Origin: Flavobacterium sp. N1736
Lineage (GTDB): Bacteria; Bacteroidota; Bacteroidia; Flavobacteriales; Flavobacteriaceae
Direction of reading: 5' to 3'
NCBI RefSeq assembly: GCF_025947065.1
Contig: NZ_CP109994.1
Coordinates: 3,906,001-3,970,000, forward strand
Length of the DNA stretch: 64,000 bases
In this document: positions 16,449-24,656 of the stretch, in pieces
Position numbering within the stretch: position 1 is the first letter of the stretch
How the letters are laid out: each line of letters opens with the position of its first letter
Program-made: the position numbers and the translations under genes
The notes under the pieces: generated by a model
Seen by the model: the letters and a program-made list of their open reading frames with translations, nothing else
The model's database searches: none
What the model was told of the DNA's origin: nothing

Positions 16449-17810
16449 ATGACAGTAACAGGAAGATACTCAAAATATATCAGGCCAATTAGTATATTAA
16501 TCGACCTTGCGGTAATTACTGCGGTAAACTTTTTTGTATTTAAAGGGCTTGTTTCAAACATGCTGTTTTTTATTTTCTATCAATATATTGGTTGGGGATT
16601 ATTAGCTTTTTCAATTCAATTTTATGAGGTTTATCGTTTTACAACTCCAATTGAAATTGCTTCAAAAATACTTAGACAGGGAATTTTATTTCTTCTGGTT
16701 GTGATCGCTTTTTTTCCTTTTTCGAGAATGACTGTTTTTCGGGAATCGTCAATTATAATGTTTATTTCGCTTGTATTGATGTTAGTATTTATTTTTAAAT
16801 TTTCATTGTTTTTTTATTTAAAAGAATATAGAATAATAACAGGCAGTAATTATAGAAACGCTATCATCATTGGATTTACACCGGAAGCAATTCGTTTAAA
16901 AAATCTTTTTGAAATTAGAAAAGATTATGGATATCGATTTCTCGGATATTTTTCAGACAAGAAAGCAGGTATTGACATTACAGGAAAACTGACCGACCTG
17001 AAGCCTTTTGTAATTGAGAATGCTGTAGATGAAATTTATTGCTCTTTGAATGAAGTATCAAATAGTTACTTAAAAGATTTAATTGAATTTGCAGATGAGA
17101 ATAAAAAAACCATAAAATTTATTCCGGACACAAAAGAGATTTTTTCAAAGAATTTAAAAATAGATTATTACGACTTTTTCCCTGTACTTTCCTTAAAGCA
17201 AACAATGCTTAATGAACCTGCAATACAATTGTTAAAACGTTCGTTTGATGTTTTTTTCTCCATTTTAATAATTGTTTTTGTACTGTCATGGCTGGTTCCC
17301 TTATTGGCAATTTTGATAAAATTAGAATCAAAAGGCCCTGTTTTTTTTAAGCAGGGAAGACCGGGATTGGGCGAAAACGAATTTGTATGTTATAAATTCC
17401 GCTCCATGCGAATTAATAAAACTACCGAAAAAGAAGCTTCAAAAAACGATCCTCGCGTTACAGTAATTGGTCGGTTTATTAGAAAAACCAGCATAGATGA
17501 ATTGCCGCAATTTATCAATGTTTTAAAAGGAGACATGTCGGTTGTTGGACCAAGACCACATCTTTGGTCGCAAAATAAAGAATACGGAAACAGAGTAAAA
17601 AAATATATGGTGCGGCATTGTGTTAAACCAGGAATTACCGGACTGGCACAAGTGAGTGGTTTTCGAGGCGAAATCACAATAGAAAGAGATATGATTAACC
17701 GAATAAAATTTGATGTTTTTTATATCGAAAACTGGTCTCTCATTTTAGATTTGAAAATAATTTTTCAAACTGTAATCAATATTTTCAAAGGCGATAAAAA
17801 AGCATATTAA
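16449..17810 (+). CDS. Priming polyprenyl-phosphate glycosylphosphotransferase (WcaJ/WbaP-like)
   Basis: This 453-residue protein has four or five N-terminal membrane helices, a central nucleotide-binding-like domain (about residues 135-245) and the conserved C-terminal sugar transferase domain. The latter starts with KRSFDVFFSILIIVFVLSW and continues with PVFFKQGRPGLGENEF, YKFRSMR, TSIDELPQFINVLKGDMS and VVGPRPH. It moves a sugar-1-phosphate from UDP-sugar to undecaprenyl phosphate, the first step of repeat-unit synthesis. The following GT2 gene overlaps by one base (TAATG). This is the likely starting enzyme for the polysaccharide built by the genes at 6822-18577. The sugar is not predictable. 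Confidence 0.92.
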   Translation: MTVTGRYSKYIRPISILIDLAVITAVNFFVFKGLVSNMLFFIFYQYIGWGLLAFSIQFYEVYRFTTPIEIASKILRQGILFLLVVIAFFPFSRMTVFRESSIIMFISLVLMLVFIFKFSLFFYLKEYRIITGSNYRNAIIIGFTPEAIRLKNLFEIRKDYGYRFLGYFSDKKAGIDITGKLTDLKPFVIENAVDEIYCSLNEVSNSYLKDLIEFADENKKTIKFIPDTKEIFSKNLKIDYYDFFPVLSLKQTMLNEPAIQLLKRSFDVFFSILIIVFVLSWLVPLLAILIKLESKGPVFFKQGRPGLGENEFVCYKFRSMRINKTTEKEASKNDPRVTVIGRFIRKTSIDELPQFINVLKGDMSVVGPRPHLWSQNKEYGNRVKKYMVRHCVKPGITGLAQVSGFRGEITIERDMINRIKFDVFYIENWSLILDLKIIFQTVINIFKGDKKAY

Positions 17811-18577
17811 TGAGTGAATTAGTTTCGATTATAACACCAACTTTTAACGCCGAAAAATACATTAAGGCGACAATACAATCCGTGCAAAATCAAAGTTACC
17901 CAAATTGGGAAATGATTTTGGTTGATGATGCTTCTACAGATGAAACAGTTTCTATAATAAAAGAATTTGCTCAGAATGATAATCGAATAAAGCTAACCGA
18001 ATTATCTAAAAATTCAGGAAATGGCTTTGCCAGAAACGTAGCTTTAGAAAACGCAACCGGAAAATATATTGCCTATTTAGACGCAGATGATTTGTGGTTT
18101 CCGATTAAATTAGAAAAACAGATTGCCTTTTTAAAAACAAATAATTTACCCTTTACATTTAGCTTTTACGATTGTATAGATGAAGAAGGAAACAATTTGC
18201 GCAAACGTGTTGAAGCACCTTTAAATTTAACTTACAAACAATTGTTTTTTTGCAATTATGTAGGCAATTTAACAGCAATTTACGATGCAGATTATTTCGG
18301 AAAAATTGTAATTGAAGCCACACAAAAAAGACAAGATTGGCGATTGTGGCTTACTATTTTAAAACAAATAAAAACTACTAAACCAGTTCCGGAACCTTTA
18401 GCGTTTTACAGAATTAGAAAAGATTCTATTTCATCATCAAAATTCAAATTGATAAAACACAATTTTGGTGTTTACCGAGATTTTCACGGATTTAATTTTG
18501 TGTTTTCTGTTTTATTAATGATCCGATTTTTATTTACGCAATTGATTATTAAGCCAAAATATATAAAGAAAGCATAG
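17810..18577 (+). CDS. Glycosyltransferase family 2 protein
   Basis: The 255-residue GT-A enzyme begins MSELVSIITPTFNAEKYIKA, with the first Asp pair in WEMILVDDASTDETVSII (about residues 35-52) and the metal-binding DxD in AYLDADDLWFP (about residues 84-94). RQDWRLWLTILK near residue 180 and the PEPLAFYRIRKDSIS segment are typical of the WcaA / capsular GT2 subgroup. It overlaps the priming transferase stop codon by one base, so it probably adds the second sugar to the lipid-linked acceptor. It is the last plus-strand gene of the cluster. The acceptor and donor remain unknown. Confidence 0.9.
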   Translation: MSELVSIITPTFNAEKYIKATIQSVQNQSYPNWEMILVDDASTDETVSIIKEFAQNDNRIKLTELSKNSGNGFARNVALENATGKYIAYLDADDLWFPIKLEKQIAFLKTNNLPFTFSFYDCIDEEGNNLRKRVEAPLNLTYKQLFFCNYVGNLTAIYDADYFGKIVIEATQKRQDWRLWLTILKQIKTTKPVPEPLAFYRIRKDSISSSKFKLIKHNFGVYRDFHGFNFVFSVLLMIRFLFTQLIIKPKYIKKA

Positions 18578-18586
18578 GTATTCTTC

Positions 18587-18754
18587 AAGGTCGCAAATTG
18601 CGACCTTAGAGAAATCGGTTTCCATTTTAAATCTTGAAGTCGCAAATTGCGACTTCAAGTTTAGAATCTTCAAATCCTACTAAGGGAAACATACAACTTG
18701 AGGTCACAAATTGTGACATCAAGTTTTCAAAGTCACAATTTGTGACCTTGAAAA
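18587..18754. repeat. Four related palindromes downstream of the ORF6N gene
   Basis: Four palindromes share the core GTCRCAA-W-TTGYGAC. They are: 18587-18607 (21 bp, perfect, GGTCGCAAATTGCGACC core); 18633-18659 (27 bp, perfect); 18695-18725 (31 bp, one mismatch, GTCACAAATTGTGAC core); and 18724-18754 (31 bp, one mismatch, GTCACAATTTGTGAC core). The third and fourth overlap by two bases. All lie between the GT2 stop codon (18577) and the ORF6N stop codon (18760, minus strand). The same core recurs inside the ORF6N gene at 19059-19089. As RNA each would form a strong hairpin; as DNA each is a dyad that a dimeric protein could bind. Confidence 0.9.
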
Positions 18755-18759
18755 ATTTA

Positions 18760-19287
18760 TTATTTTTTATATCCAATTTTCACTCTTTCACTTCCATCTT
18801 CTTTTTTCTCAGTTAGTTCATCTAAATAAGAAAAAACCAATTCAATATTTTTATCATGATTCTCTAACTTCTTCTGAATCTGTAGAATATCAACTTTTAT
18901 TTCTGTTGTATCCTGAAGCATTTGTCTCACTTTCGTGAAAATTCGCATGATCTGAATATTGGTTTGAATTGCTTTGTCGCTATTTAAAATACTTGATAAC
19001 ATCAAAACGCCATGTTCTGTGAATGCCATTGGTAAATACCGCAAACCCATCTTTTCAGAATTGGAGGTCGCAAATTGCGACCTCCAATTTTCAAATTCTA
19101 TTTTAGTAAGTTCAAACATAAAGTCTTCAGGAAAACGATTCCTGTTTCTTTTTACTTGTTCTTTTAATCTTTTAGTTTCTATTCCATAAAGTAAAGCCAA
19201 ATCACGATCAAGCATCACTTTTTGACCGCGTATAAAATATATTTTATTAGAAATAGTTTCTTCAGAAAGTAGAGAATGATCGTCCAT
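18760..19287 (-). CDS. ORF6N domain-containing DNA-binding protein
   Basis: The 175-residue product carries the ORF6N domain at about residues 12-105: YFIRGQKVMLDRDLALLYGI, then the RNRNRFPEDFMFELTKIEF segment and RYLPMAFTEHGVLMLSSIL. The rest is a helical tail (about residues 110-175). ORF6N was first described in phage antirepressor-like proteins and is thought to bind DNA; chromosomal Bacteroidota copies are common and mostly uncharacterised. The segment WRSQFATSN (about residues 68-76) is encoded by a perfect 31-bp palindrome (19059-19089) related to four more palindromes just past the stop codon. A TACATTTG box on the minus strand at 19308-19315 may be its promoter. It separates two oppositely oriented gene groups. 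Confidence 0.85.
   Translation of the reverse strand: MDDHSLLSEETISNKIYFIRGQKVMLDRDLALLYGIETKRLKEQVKRNRNRFPEDFMFELTKIEFENWRSQFATSNSEKMGLRYLPMAFTEHGVLMLSSILNSDKAIQTNIQIMRIFTKVRQMLQDTTEIKVDILQIQKKLENHDKNIELVFSYLDELTEKKEDGSERVKIGYKK
19059..19089. repeat. Perfect 31-bp palindrome inside the ORF6N gene
   Basis: Fifteen-base arms (AATTGGAGGTCGCAA and its complement) flank a single central base. The core GGTCGCAAATTGCGACC is identical to that of the external palindrome at 18587-18607. On the minus strand it encodes Asn-Trp-Arg-Ser-Gln-Phe-Ala-Thr-Ser-Asn, a stretch that is in frame and conserved in style in ORF6N proteins. Confidence 0.92.
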
Positions 19288-19329
19288 GAGTTTTTTATTA
19301 GTAAAAACAAATGTAAGATTTTATTTATA

Positions 19330-20640
19330 TTATAAATACGATTTAAATTGCTTTAATTTTCCGCGATTAGTTCTTTCCAGAACTGTTTTTCGAGTAAAAG
19401 TGAAGTTTAAATTAGGTTCAAGATACAGCGCAATAGCTTCTTTAATTTTCTCAATTTGATCTGAATTCAATTCTTTTTCAGCAACATATTCAATTTCAAA
19501 AGTATCTAATTGCGTTTGTTTGATGATAAATTCTTTTACATTTCCGTCATCTTCAATAATGGTTTTGGTTACATAATAAAAGGTCAAACCGGGCGATTTT
19601 TTCCCGCTTGGTAAGATTGCTACATCATTGGTTCTGCCAATTAATTTTTTTAAAATTGGTTTTTGAGGATTGCTTTTTTCATCCAGAATTCCAATATCGC
19701 CAATATCATATCTTATAAAAGGATTTGCTTTATTAAATAAGGAAGTAATCACAATTCGACCTTCTTGTCCGTAAGGGAGAACATTATTATTGTCGTCTAA
19801 AATTTCGACAAACAGCGTTTCAGCATTCACTTGCCATTCGCCTTTTGGGTTTTCAAAAGCAATTAAATCCAATTCTGATGCACCGTATTCGTTAATAATA
19901 GGAATACCAAATTGTTTTTCAAGAAGTTTTTTATCTGATTCAAAAAGCATTTCCGAAGTAACAAAACAAGCTTTTAAAGTTGGACAAACTTCTTTTAATG
20001 TGATGTTTTTCTTTTCTAAATATTTAGCAAATAAAACAATCGAACTCGTGTAACCATTGACATAATCGAATTTTTTCGATTTGAATTTTTTTAAAAATTT
20101 TTCCAGAATTTCATCTGATAAATCAAAAACCGGAAAACGAAAACGTCCGCTCAAAAAATCCTTAAAACGTTCTTTTTGATATCCAATAAAATCCATCGGA
20201 ATACCATAAAAACGAGCTTGGTACGAATGATTAAAATCAATGCCAAACCAGCCAAAACGCATAATATTTGACGCCCAGGTTAAAGCGTGAGAATATTTAT
20301 CTTTAGCAAAAACAAAAGGCGTTCCGCTTGAACCGGATGTTTTGTTGAGGTAAACATTTTTTAAAGTAAATCCTTTTGAAAGCCTTTCTTCAAGTGGTTT
20401 TTGTAAATTTTGTTTGTTTAAAATGGGTAAATCTTCCCATTTGATATCCGTTTTATTTCCTACTAATTCCTGATAAAATGAATTATTTTTCAAATGAAAA
20501 TCGACAATTTCTTGTTTTTTATTTTGAAGAAAAACAGCATAATCTTTTTCAGATAAATTCACGATTTTACTCAATTCAGTTTTTGCTTCCTTTATAGGAA
20601 AGCCATTTAATTTTAAGGAAAGATCAAAAAGTGAAATCAT
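19330..20640 (-). CDS. CapK-like phenylacetate-CoA ligase family protein
   Basis: This 436-residue adenylate-forming protein resembles the CapK/PaaK group. LNKTSGSSGTPFVFAKDKYS (about residues 98-117) is the ATP-binding loop, NEYGASELDLIAFENP (about residues 248-263) is the second adenylate motif, and PFIRYDIGDIG with KLIGRTNDVAILPSGKK covers the hinge and C-terminal domain. Such proteins occur in polysaccharide clusters, where they probably activate an acyl group for transfer; the substrate is unknown. The start codon directly abuts the higA stop codon (20641), so it seems to be translated from the toxin-antitoxin transcript. It faces the polysaccharide cluster across the ORF6N gene. Confidence 0.82.
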   Translation of the reverse strand: MISLFDLSLKLNGFPIKEAKTELSKIVNLSEKDYAVFLQNKKQEIVDFHLKNNSFYQELVGNKTDIKWEDLPILNKQNLQKPLEERLSKGFTLKNVYLNKTSGSSGTPFVFAKDKYSHALTWASNIMRFGWFGIDFNHSYQARFYGIPMDFIGYQKERFKDFLSGRFRFPVFDLSDEILEKFLKKFKSKKFDYVNGYTSSIVLFAKYLEKKNITLKEVCPTLKACFVTSEMLFESDKKLLEKQFGIPIINEYGASELDLIAFENPKGEWQVNAETLFVEILDDNNNVLPYGQEGRIVITSLFNKANPFIRYDIGDIGILDEKSNPQKPILKKLIGRTNDVAILPSGKKSPGLTFYYVTKTIIEDDGNVKEFIIKQTQLDTFEIEYVAEKELNSDQIEKIKEAIALYLEPNLNFTFTRKTVLERTNRGKLKQFKSYL

Positions 20641-20943
20641 TTAAACTGCTTCTTTTAAGTCGTAACGTTTAATCGATTTTAACTCCTGACTTTTGTTTGA
20701 TTCTTCTTGTTCAATATCAAAATCGTCTTGAAGTCCCAACCAAAATTTAGCTGAATTTCCAAAATAGTGACTCAAACGCAATGCAGTATCAGCCGTAATT
20801 CTTCGGTTTCCTTTAACAATTTCAGAAATTCTTGTCTGTGGAATTTTCAAATCTTTAGATAAACGATATGGAGTAATGTTTAGAGGAATTAAAAATTCTT
20901 CTGCTAAAATTTCTCCGGGATGTATATTTTTTAGTTTTTCCAT
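20641..20943 (-). CDS. higA: HigA-type antitoxin (XRE family)
   Basis: The 100-residue product is a classic HigA: IHPGEILAEEFLIPLNIT at residues 8-25, a helix-turn-helix in PYRLSKDLKIPQTRISEIVK (residues 26-45), then GNRRITADTALRLSHYFG and the SAKFWLGLQDDFDI tail. It neutralises the HigB endoribonuclease and, as a DNA-binding protein, should repress its own operon. It follows the toxin gene by 11 bp, the reversed toxin-first order typical of higBA. Its stop codon directly abuts the start codon of the CapK-like gene. Confidence 0.92.
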   Translation of the reverse strand: MEKLKNIHPGEILAEEFLIPLNITPYRLSKDLKIPQTRISEIVKGNRRITADTALRLSHYFGNSAKFWLGLQDDFDIEQEESNKSQELKSIKRYDLKEAV

Positions 20944-20954
20944 TTTATAATTTT

Positions 20955-21236
20955 TTAATGATAATCAACAATTTCCACATTTAAAGCATTTCCATTTTCC
21001 CAAACAAAAATTATCCGCCATTGATTGTTAATCCTTATACTGTAAAAATCTTTTAAATTACCACTCAGCTTTTCTAATCGGTTTGAAGGCGGAATTCTCA
21101 AATCGGTTAAGTTTTGAGAGTTGTGAAGCATTCTGAGTTTTCTTCTGCCAATTTGTTGTATGTCAACGGAAGGTTTTTTAACAACAATACCATTCCAAAT
21201 TTTTTCAGTTTCTTTCGACCCAAATAAAATTATCAT
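20955..21236 (-). CDS. higB: HigB-type mRNA interferase toxin (RelE/ParE superfamily)
   Basis: The 93-residue product fits the HigB / plasmid maintenance killer family: MIILFGSKETEKIWNGIV at the front, then QIGRRKLRMLHNSQNLTDLR, IPPSNRLEKLSGNLKDFYSI and the C-terminal RINNQWRIIFVWENGNALNV beta strands, which carry the conserved Arg and Trp. These toxins cut mRNA on the ribosome. The gene is the first of a higB-higA-capK-like operon. A TACTTTTG -7 element lies on the minus strand at 21257-21264, and a short inverted repeat, TTACT (21247-21251) with AGTAA (21261-21265), overlaps it as a possible HigA operator. Confidence 0.9.
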   Translation of the reverse strand: MIILFGSKETEKIWNGIVVKKPSVDIQQIGRRKLRMLHNSQNLTDLRIPPSNRLEKLSGNLKDFYSIRINNQWRIIFVWENGNALNVEIVDYH

Positions 21237-21256
21237 ACCTTTCGCATTACTAACGT

Positions 21257-21307
21257 CAAAAGTAAGTAAAAAAAATTATTATTTAAGGTTAAAACCCACT
21301 ATTTTTG
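21257..21307. promoter_or_regulatory. Divergent -7 elements for higBA-capK and purD
   Basis: A minus-strand TACTTTTG (complement of 21257-21264) faces higB. A plus-strand TATTTTTG (21300-21307) faces purD, 25 bp before its ATG. Neither has an obvious TTG at the standard distance, so these are matches to the -7 box only. Confidence 0.5.
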
Positions 21308-21332
21308 CACCACAACTAAATACAACTATAAC

Positions 21333-22607
21333 ATGACAATTTTACTATTGGGATCAGGCGGAAGAGAACATGCATTTGCATGGAAAATGATTCAGAGTCC
21401 GCTTTGCGAAAAACTTTTTGTTGCACCAGGAAATGCGGGGACGGCTGCAATTGCTACAAATGTGGCAATGTCTCCAACCGATTTTGATGCAATTAAAACA
21501 TTTGTATTGCAGGAAAATGTAAAAATGGTGGTTGTAGGACCAGAAGATCCTTTGGTAAAAGGGATTTACGATTATTTTAAAAACGACGAAAGTTTACAGC
21601 ATATTCCTGTTATTGGACCATCAAAATTAGGAGCTCAACTTGAAGGAAGTAAAGAATTTGCTAAAGAATTCCTGATAAAACATAACATCCCGACTGCTGC
21701 TTACGACAGTTTTACTGCAGAAACAGTAGAGAATGGATGCGTATTTTTGGAAACTTTACAACCTCCGTATGTTTTAAAAGCAGATGGTTTAGCGGCCGGA
21801 AAGGGAGTTTTGATTATTCAGGATCTTGATGAAGCTAAAACTGAATTGAGAAATATGCTGGTTCACCAAAAATTTGGAGCAGCAAGTTCTAAAGTTGTGA
21901 TCGAAGAATTTTTGGACGGAATCGAATTAAGCTGTTTTGTTTTAACTGACGGAAAAAGCTATAAAATTCTTCCAACGGCAAAAGATTACAAAAGAATTGG
22001 TGAAGGAGATACAGGATTAAACACAGGCGGAATGGGAGCGGTTTCTCCGGTTCCTTATGTTGATGCTGTTTTGATGGAAAAAATTGAAACAAGAATTGTA
22101 AAACCAACTATTGAAGGTTTCCAAAAAGACGGAATCGAATATAAAGGTTTTGTATTTATTGGTTTGATTAATGTAAAAAATGAACCAATTGTTATTGAAT
22201 ACAATGTAAGAATGGGTGATCCTGAAACTGAAGTTGTTGTACCAAGATTAGAATCTGATTTGGTAGAATTGTTTTTATCAGTTGCAAATCAGGAATTAGA
22301 TACTTTCGAATTAAAAGTTGATCCAAGAAGTGCGACTACAATTATGGTAGTTTCCGGCGGATATCCTGAAGATTTTGAAAAAGGAAAAGTAATTACCGGA
22401 TTAGAAAATATAACAGATTCTATAGTTTTTCATGCAGGAACAAAATTAGATGGCGAAAATGTCGTTAGTAATGGAGGACGTGTATTGACTGTAACATCAT
22501 ACGGAGACGATTTTCAACAGGCCATAAAAAAATCTTACCAAAATATAGATAAACTAAATTTTGATAAGATGTATTTTAGAAAAGATATTGGCTTCGACTT
22601 ACTTTAA
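21333..22607 (+). CDS. purD: Phosphoribosylamine--glycine ligase
   Basis: The 424-residue product starts MTILLLGSGGREHAFAWKM, the glycine-rich N-terminal loop of PurD. It then has GPEDPLVKGIYDYF, the ATP-grasp segment YVLKADGLAAGKGVLII, the GDTGLNTGGMGAVSPVPY motif and NVRMGDPETEVVVPRL for metal and ATP binding. It makes glycinamide ribonucleotide from phosphoribosylamine, glycine and ATP, the second step of purine synthesis in the cytosol. Length is normal for the family. The end overlaps the convergent small gene at 22599-22829 by 9 bp. Confidence 0.98.
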   Translation: MTILLLGSGGREHAFAWKMIQSPLCEKLFVAPGNAGTAAIATNVAMSPTDFDAIKTFVLQENVKMVVVGPEDPLVKGIYDYFKNDESLQHIPVIGPSKLGAQLEGSKEFAKEFLIKHNIPTAAYDSFTAETVENGCVFLETLQPPYVLKADGLAAGKGVLIIQDLDEAKTELRNMLVHQKFGAASSKVVIEEFLDGIELSCFVLTDGKSYKILPTAKDYKRIGEGDTGLNTGGMGAVSPVPYVDAVLMEKIETRIVKPTIEGFQKDGIEYKGFVFIGLINVKNEPIVIEYNVRMGDPETEVVVPRLESDLVELFLSVANQELDTFELKVDPRSATTIMVVSGGYPEDFEKGKVITGLENITDSIVFHAGTKLDGENVVSNGGRVLTVTSYGDDFQQAIKKSYQNIDKLNFDKMYFRKDIGFDLL

Positions 22608-22829
22608 AAAAGAGTGAGCTGTAGTATCTTGATTTTCTGTTCCGGCGTCATCAAAAATGCGTAATTGTTTAATCCAATAAACGATTGCGCATGCGCAGAT
22701 GATCATGAAGATCCAGTTAATTGTATTCGCACCAAACCAACTAACACGTTCAAAATGACGTAAAAAGTCAAGTGGAGCAAATAAAATGTTAACGAATAAG
22801 TATTGTATTCCTTCAAAAAAAGCTGTCAT
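22599..22829 (-). CDS. Small conserved membrane protein (tentatively DUF6341)
   Basis: This 76-residue protein has one or two hydrophobic segments: GIQYLFVNILFAPLDFL (about residues 7-23) and TINWIFMIICACAIVYWI (about residues 36-53), with a polar C-terminal tail. I know such proteins beside purD in flavobacteria, probably listed as DUF6341, but that label is from memory. No function is known. Its last codons overlap purD convergently by 9 bp. It has no near neighbour on its own strand and is probably its own transcript. Confidence 0.65.
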   Translation of the reverse strand: MTAFFEGIQYLFVNILFAPLDFLRHFERVSWFGANTINWIFMIICACAIVYWIKQLRIFDDAGTENQDTTAHSFLK

Positions 22830-22968
22830 AATTTATAAAATTATATGTTATTTATTGTTGTGTCACGCATTGAAAACAAATTCAGATTTTAGAATCTTTT
22901 TTCAACTTGTTGGTTTTACTTTTTAAACAAGTATTATATTTACAATCACAAAAGTATAAAATATCCTT

Positions 22969-23898
22969 ATGATAACAAGTGTTTTTAGAAAATCTACACC
23001 ATTAAATTATTCATTGGTCGTAATTTTAATACTGGTTTTCTTTTTTATGTTTCAATTTCAGGAACCATCGTGGATGAGTTCTTCATTTTTGGCGTTTCAA
23101 AAAATGAGTTTATTGTGCTTTTTATTTGCATCTTTTTTTCTGATAAATTTTATCGTAAAAAAGAACGGACTCAGTAAAGACAACGGTTACGCGATATTTT
23201 TTTACTTATTGTTTCTGTTATTTTTTCCAACAATATTCAATAATGCAAATGTTATATATGCCAACTTTTTTATTTTGCTGGCACTTCGAAGGCTGATTTC
23301 TTTACAATCATTAAAAGCTTCAAAAGAAAAAATATTTGATGCTTCTTTTTGGATTTTAATAGCTTCTTTATTTCAATTTTGGTGTATTCTTTTTCTGGTA
23401 TTGGTTTTTATATCGATTATTTTTCACGTTTCACGCGATTATCGAAACTGGGTTTTGCCTTTTATTGCGCTTATGGCTGTTGCAGTAATTTTTTTATTGA
23501 TATCATTAATCTTTCATATTGACGCTATTGCCTTTTTTCAAAAACGTGCTGTAGTCGATTTTAATATTGATTATTTTAAAGATAATTACGAAAACGGAGC
23601 TCTTTCAATATATGTTGCTGTTGCTTTATTTTTTGTGGTTTCGATGTTAATGACTTTTTCAAACAGACCTCAAATTGTGCATTCATCATACAAAAAAATT
23701 GTAGCGTGCTTTTTTATAGCGGCTTTTGTTTACCTTATTTCGCCTAATAAAAGCAACGATTTATTGCTATTCAGCATTGCTCCTTTAACCATGATGGCAT
23801 CAAGTTATGTCGAATATGTGCAGCAAAAACTGAACAGTGAAGTTGTATATTATACTTTGATTGCGTGTAGTTTATTTACTTTTTTTACACAATTATAA
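22969..23898 (+). CDS. Multi-pass membrane protein (tentatively DUF6427)
   Basis: The 309-residue product is almost entirely hydrophobic, with about eight or nine predicted helices, starting MITSVFRKSTPLNYSLVVIL. Short loops contain KKNGLSKDNGYAIFFY and FQKRAVVDFNIDYFKDNYEN. No transporter, polymerase or enzyme motif is visible. It resembles a conserved flavobacterial family placed between purD and upp, which I recall as DUF6427 (unverified). A TATATTTA sequence about 35 bp upstream is a poor promoter match. The end overlaps upp convergently by 6 bp. Function unknown. Confidence 0.65.
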   Translation: MITSVFRKSTPLNYSLVVILILVFFFMFQFQEPSWMSSSFLAFQKMSLLCFLFASFFLINFIVKKNGLSKDNGYAIFFYLLFLLFFPTIFNNANVIYANFFILLALRRLISLQSLKASKEKIFDASFWILIASLFQFWCILFLVLVFISIIFHVSRDYRNWVLPFIALMAVAVIFLLISLIFHIDAIAFFQKRAVVDFNIDYFKDNYENGALSIYVAVALFFVVSMLMTFSNRPQIVHSSYKKIVACFFIAAFVYLISPNKSNDLLLFSIAPLTMMASSYVEYVQQKLNSEVVYYTLIACSLFTFFTQL

Positions 23899-24546
23899 TT
23901 TGCTTCCGTAAGCAAGATCGCCGGCATCGCCAAGTCCCGGAACAATGTAATTTTTCTCATTTAGTTTTTCATCCAGAGAAGCAATCCATAAATGACAATT
24001 TTCAGGCAGATTTTTTTCAAGATACGCTACGCCTTCAGGTGCGGCAATAACAACAACAATATGAATTTCACTTGGAGTTGCATTCTGAACTAATTTTTCA
24101 TGAACTGCCACAATCGATTGTCCTGTTGCCAACATGGGATCGAGAAGTAAAACAGTTTTATTATTGATGTCTGAAACAGCTTGATATTCAACCCTAATTT
24201 CAAATTCATCATCATTATTTGGATGATATCTGCAAGCCGAAACAAAACTATTTTCGGCATGATCAAAATAATTTAAAAAACCGTTATGAAGCGGTAATCC
24301 GGCTCGTAAAATCGAACATAAAACCAAATCGTCATTTATTTGAGTCGTTTTTTTTATGCCAAGCGGTGTTTGAATGTCAACATTTTTATACGATAAATCT
24401 TTGCTAAGTTCATAAGCCATGATTTCACCAATTCGTTCTATATTTTTTCGAAAACGCATACTGTCGTTCTGAACATTGATGTTTCTGATTTGACCTAAAA
24501 AGTGGTTTAGTACGCTGTTATTTTCAGAGATATAATGAATTTTCAT
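23893..24546 (-). CDS. upp: Uracil phosphoribosyltransferase
   Basis: The 217-residue product has the UPRTase features: SILRAGLPLHNGFLNYF (about residues 82-98), the PRPP-binding loop NKTVLLLDPMLATGQSIV (about residues 128-145) and the C-terminal uracil-binding VPGLGDAGDLAYG. It makes UMP from uracil and PRPP in pyrimidine salvage. Length is normal. It overlaps the convergent membrane-protein gene by 6 bp and diverges from the DUF4254 gene, with about 110 bp between the two start codons. The N-terminus MKIHYISENNSVLNHFLGQI is typical for Bacteroidota versions. Confidence 0.95.
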   Translation of the reverse strand: MKIHYISENNSVLNHFLGQIRNINVQNDSMRFRKNIERIGEIMAYELSKDLSYKNVDIQTPLGIKKTTQINDDLVLCSILRAGLPLHNGFLNYFDHAENSFVSACRYHPNNDDEFEIRVEYQAVSDINNKTVLLLDPMLATGQSIVAVHEKLVQNATPSEIHIVVVIAAPEGVAYLEKNLPENCHLWIASLDEKLNEKNYIVPGLGDAGDLAYGSKL

Positions 24547-24656
24547 GATGAATGTTTAAAATTATAATTACAATCTTAGCAAAAACGAAAAATTTCTACT
24601 TTTTTTCGGACTATAAAAGTATAAAAAGTATCTTTGTTACTCTAAAAAATAAAGAC

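Noticed and set aside
18634..18816. 60-codon plus-strand open frame across the palindromes
   Set aside because: It arises because palindromes translate to ORF6N-like peptides on both strands; it lacks a domain and overlaps the end of the real gene.
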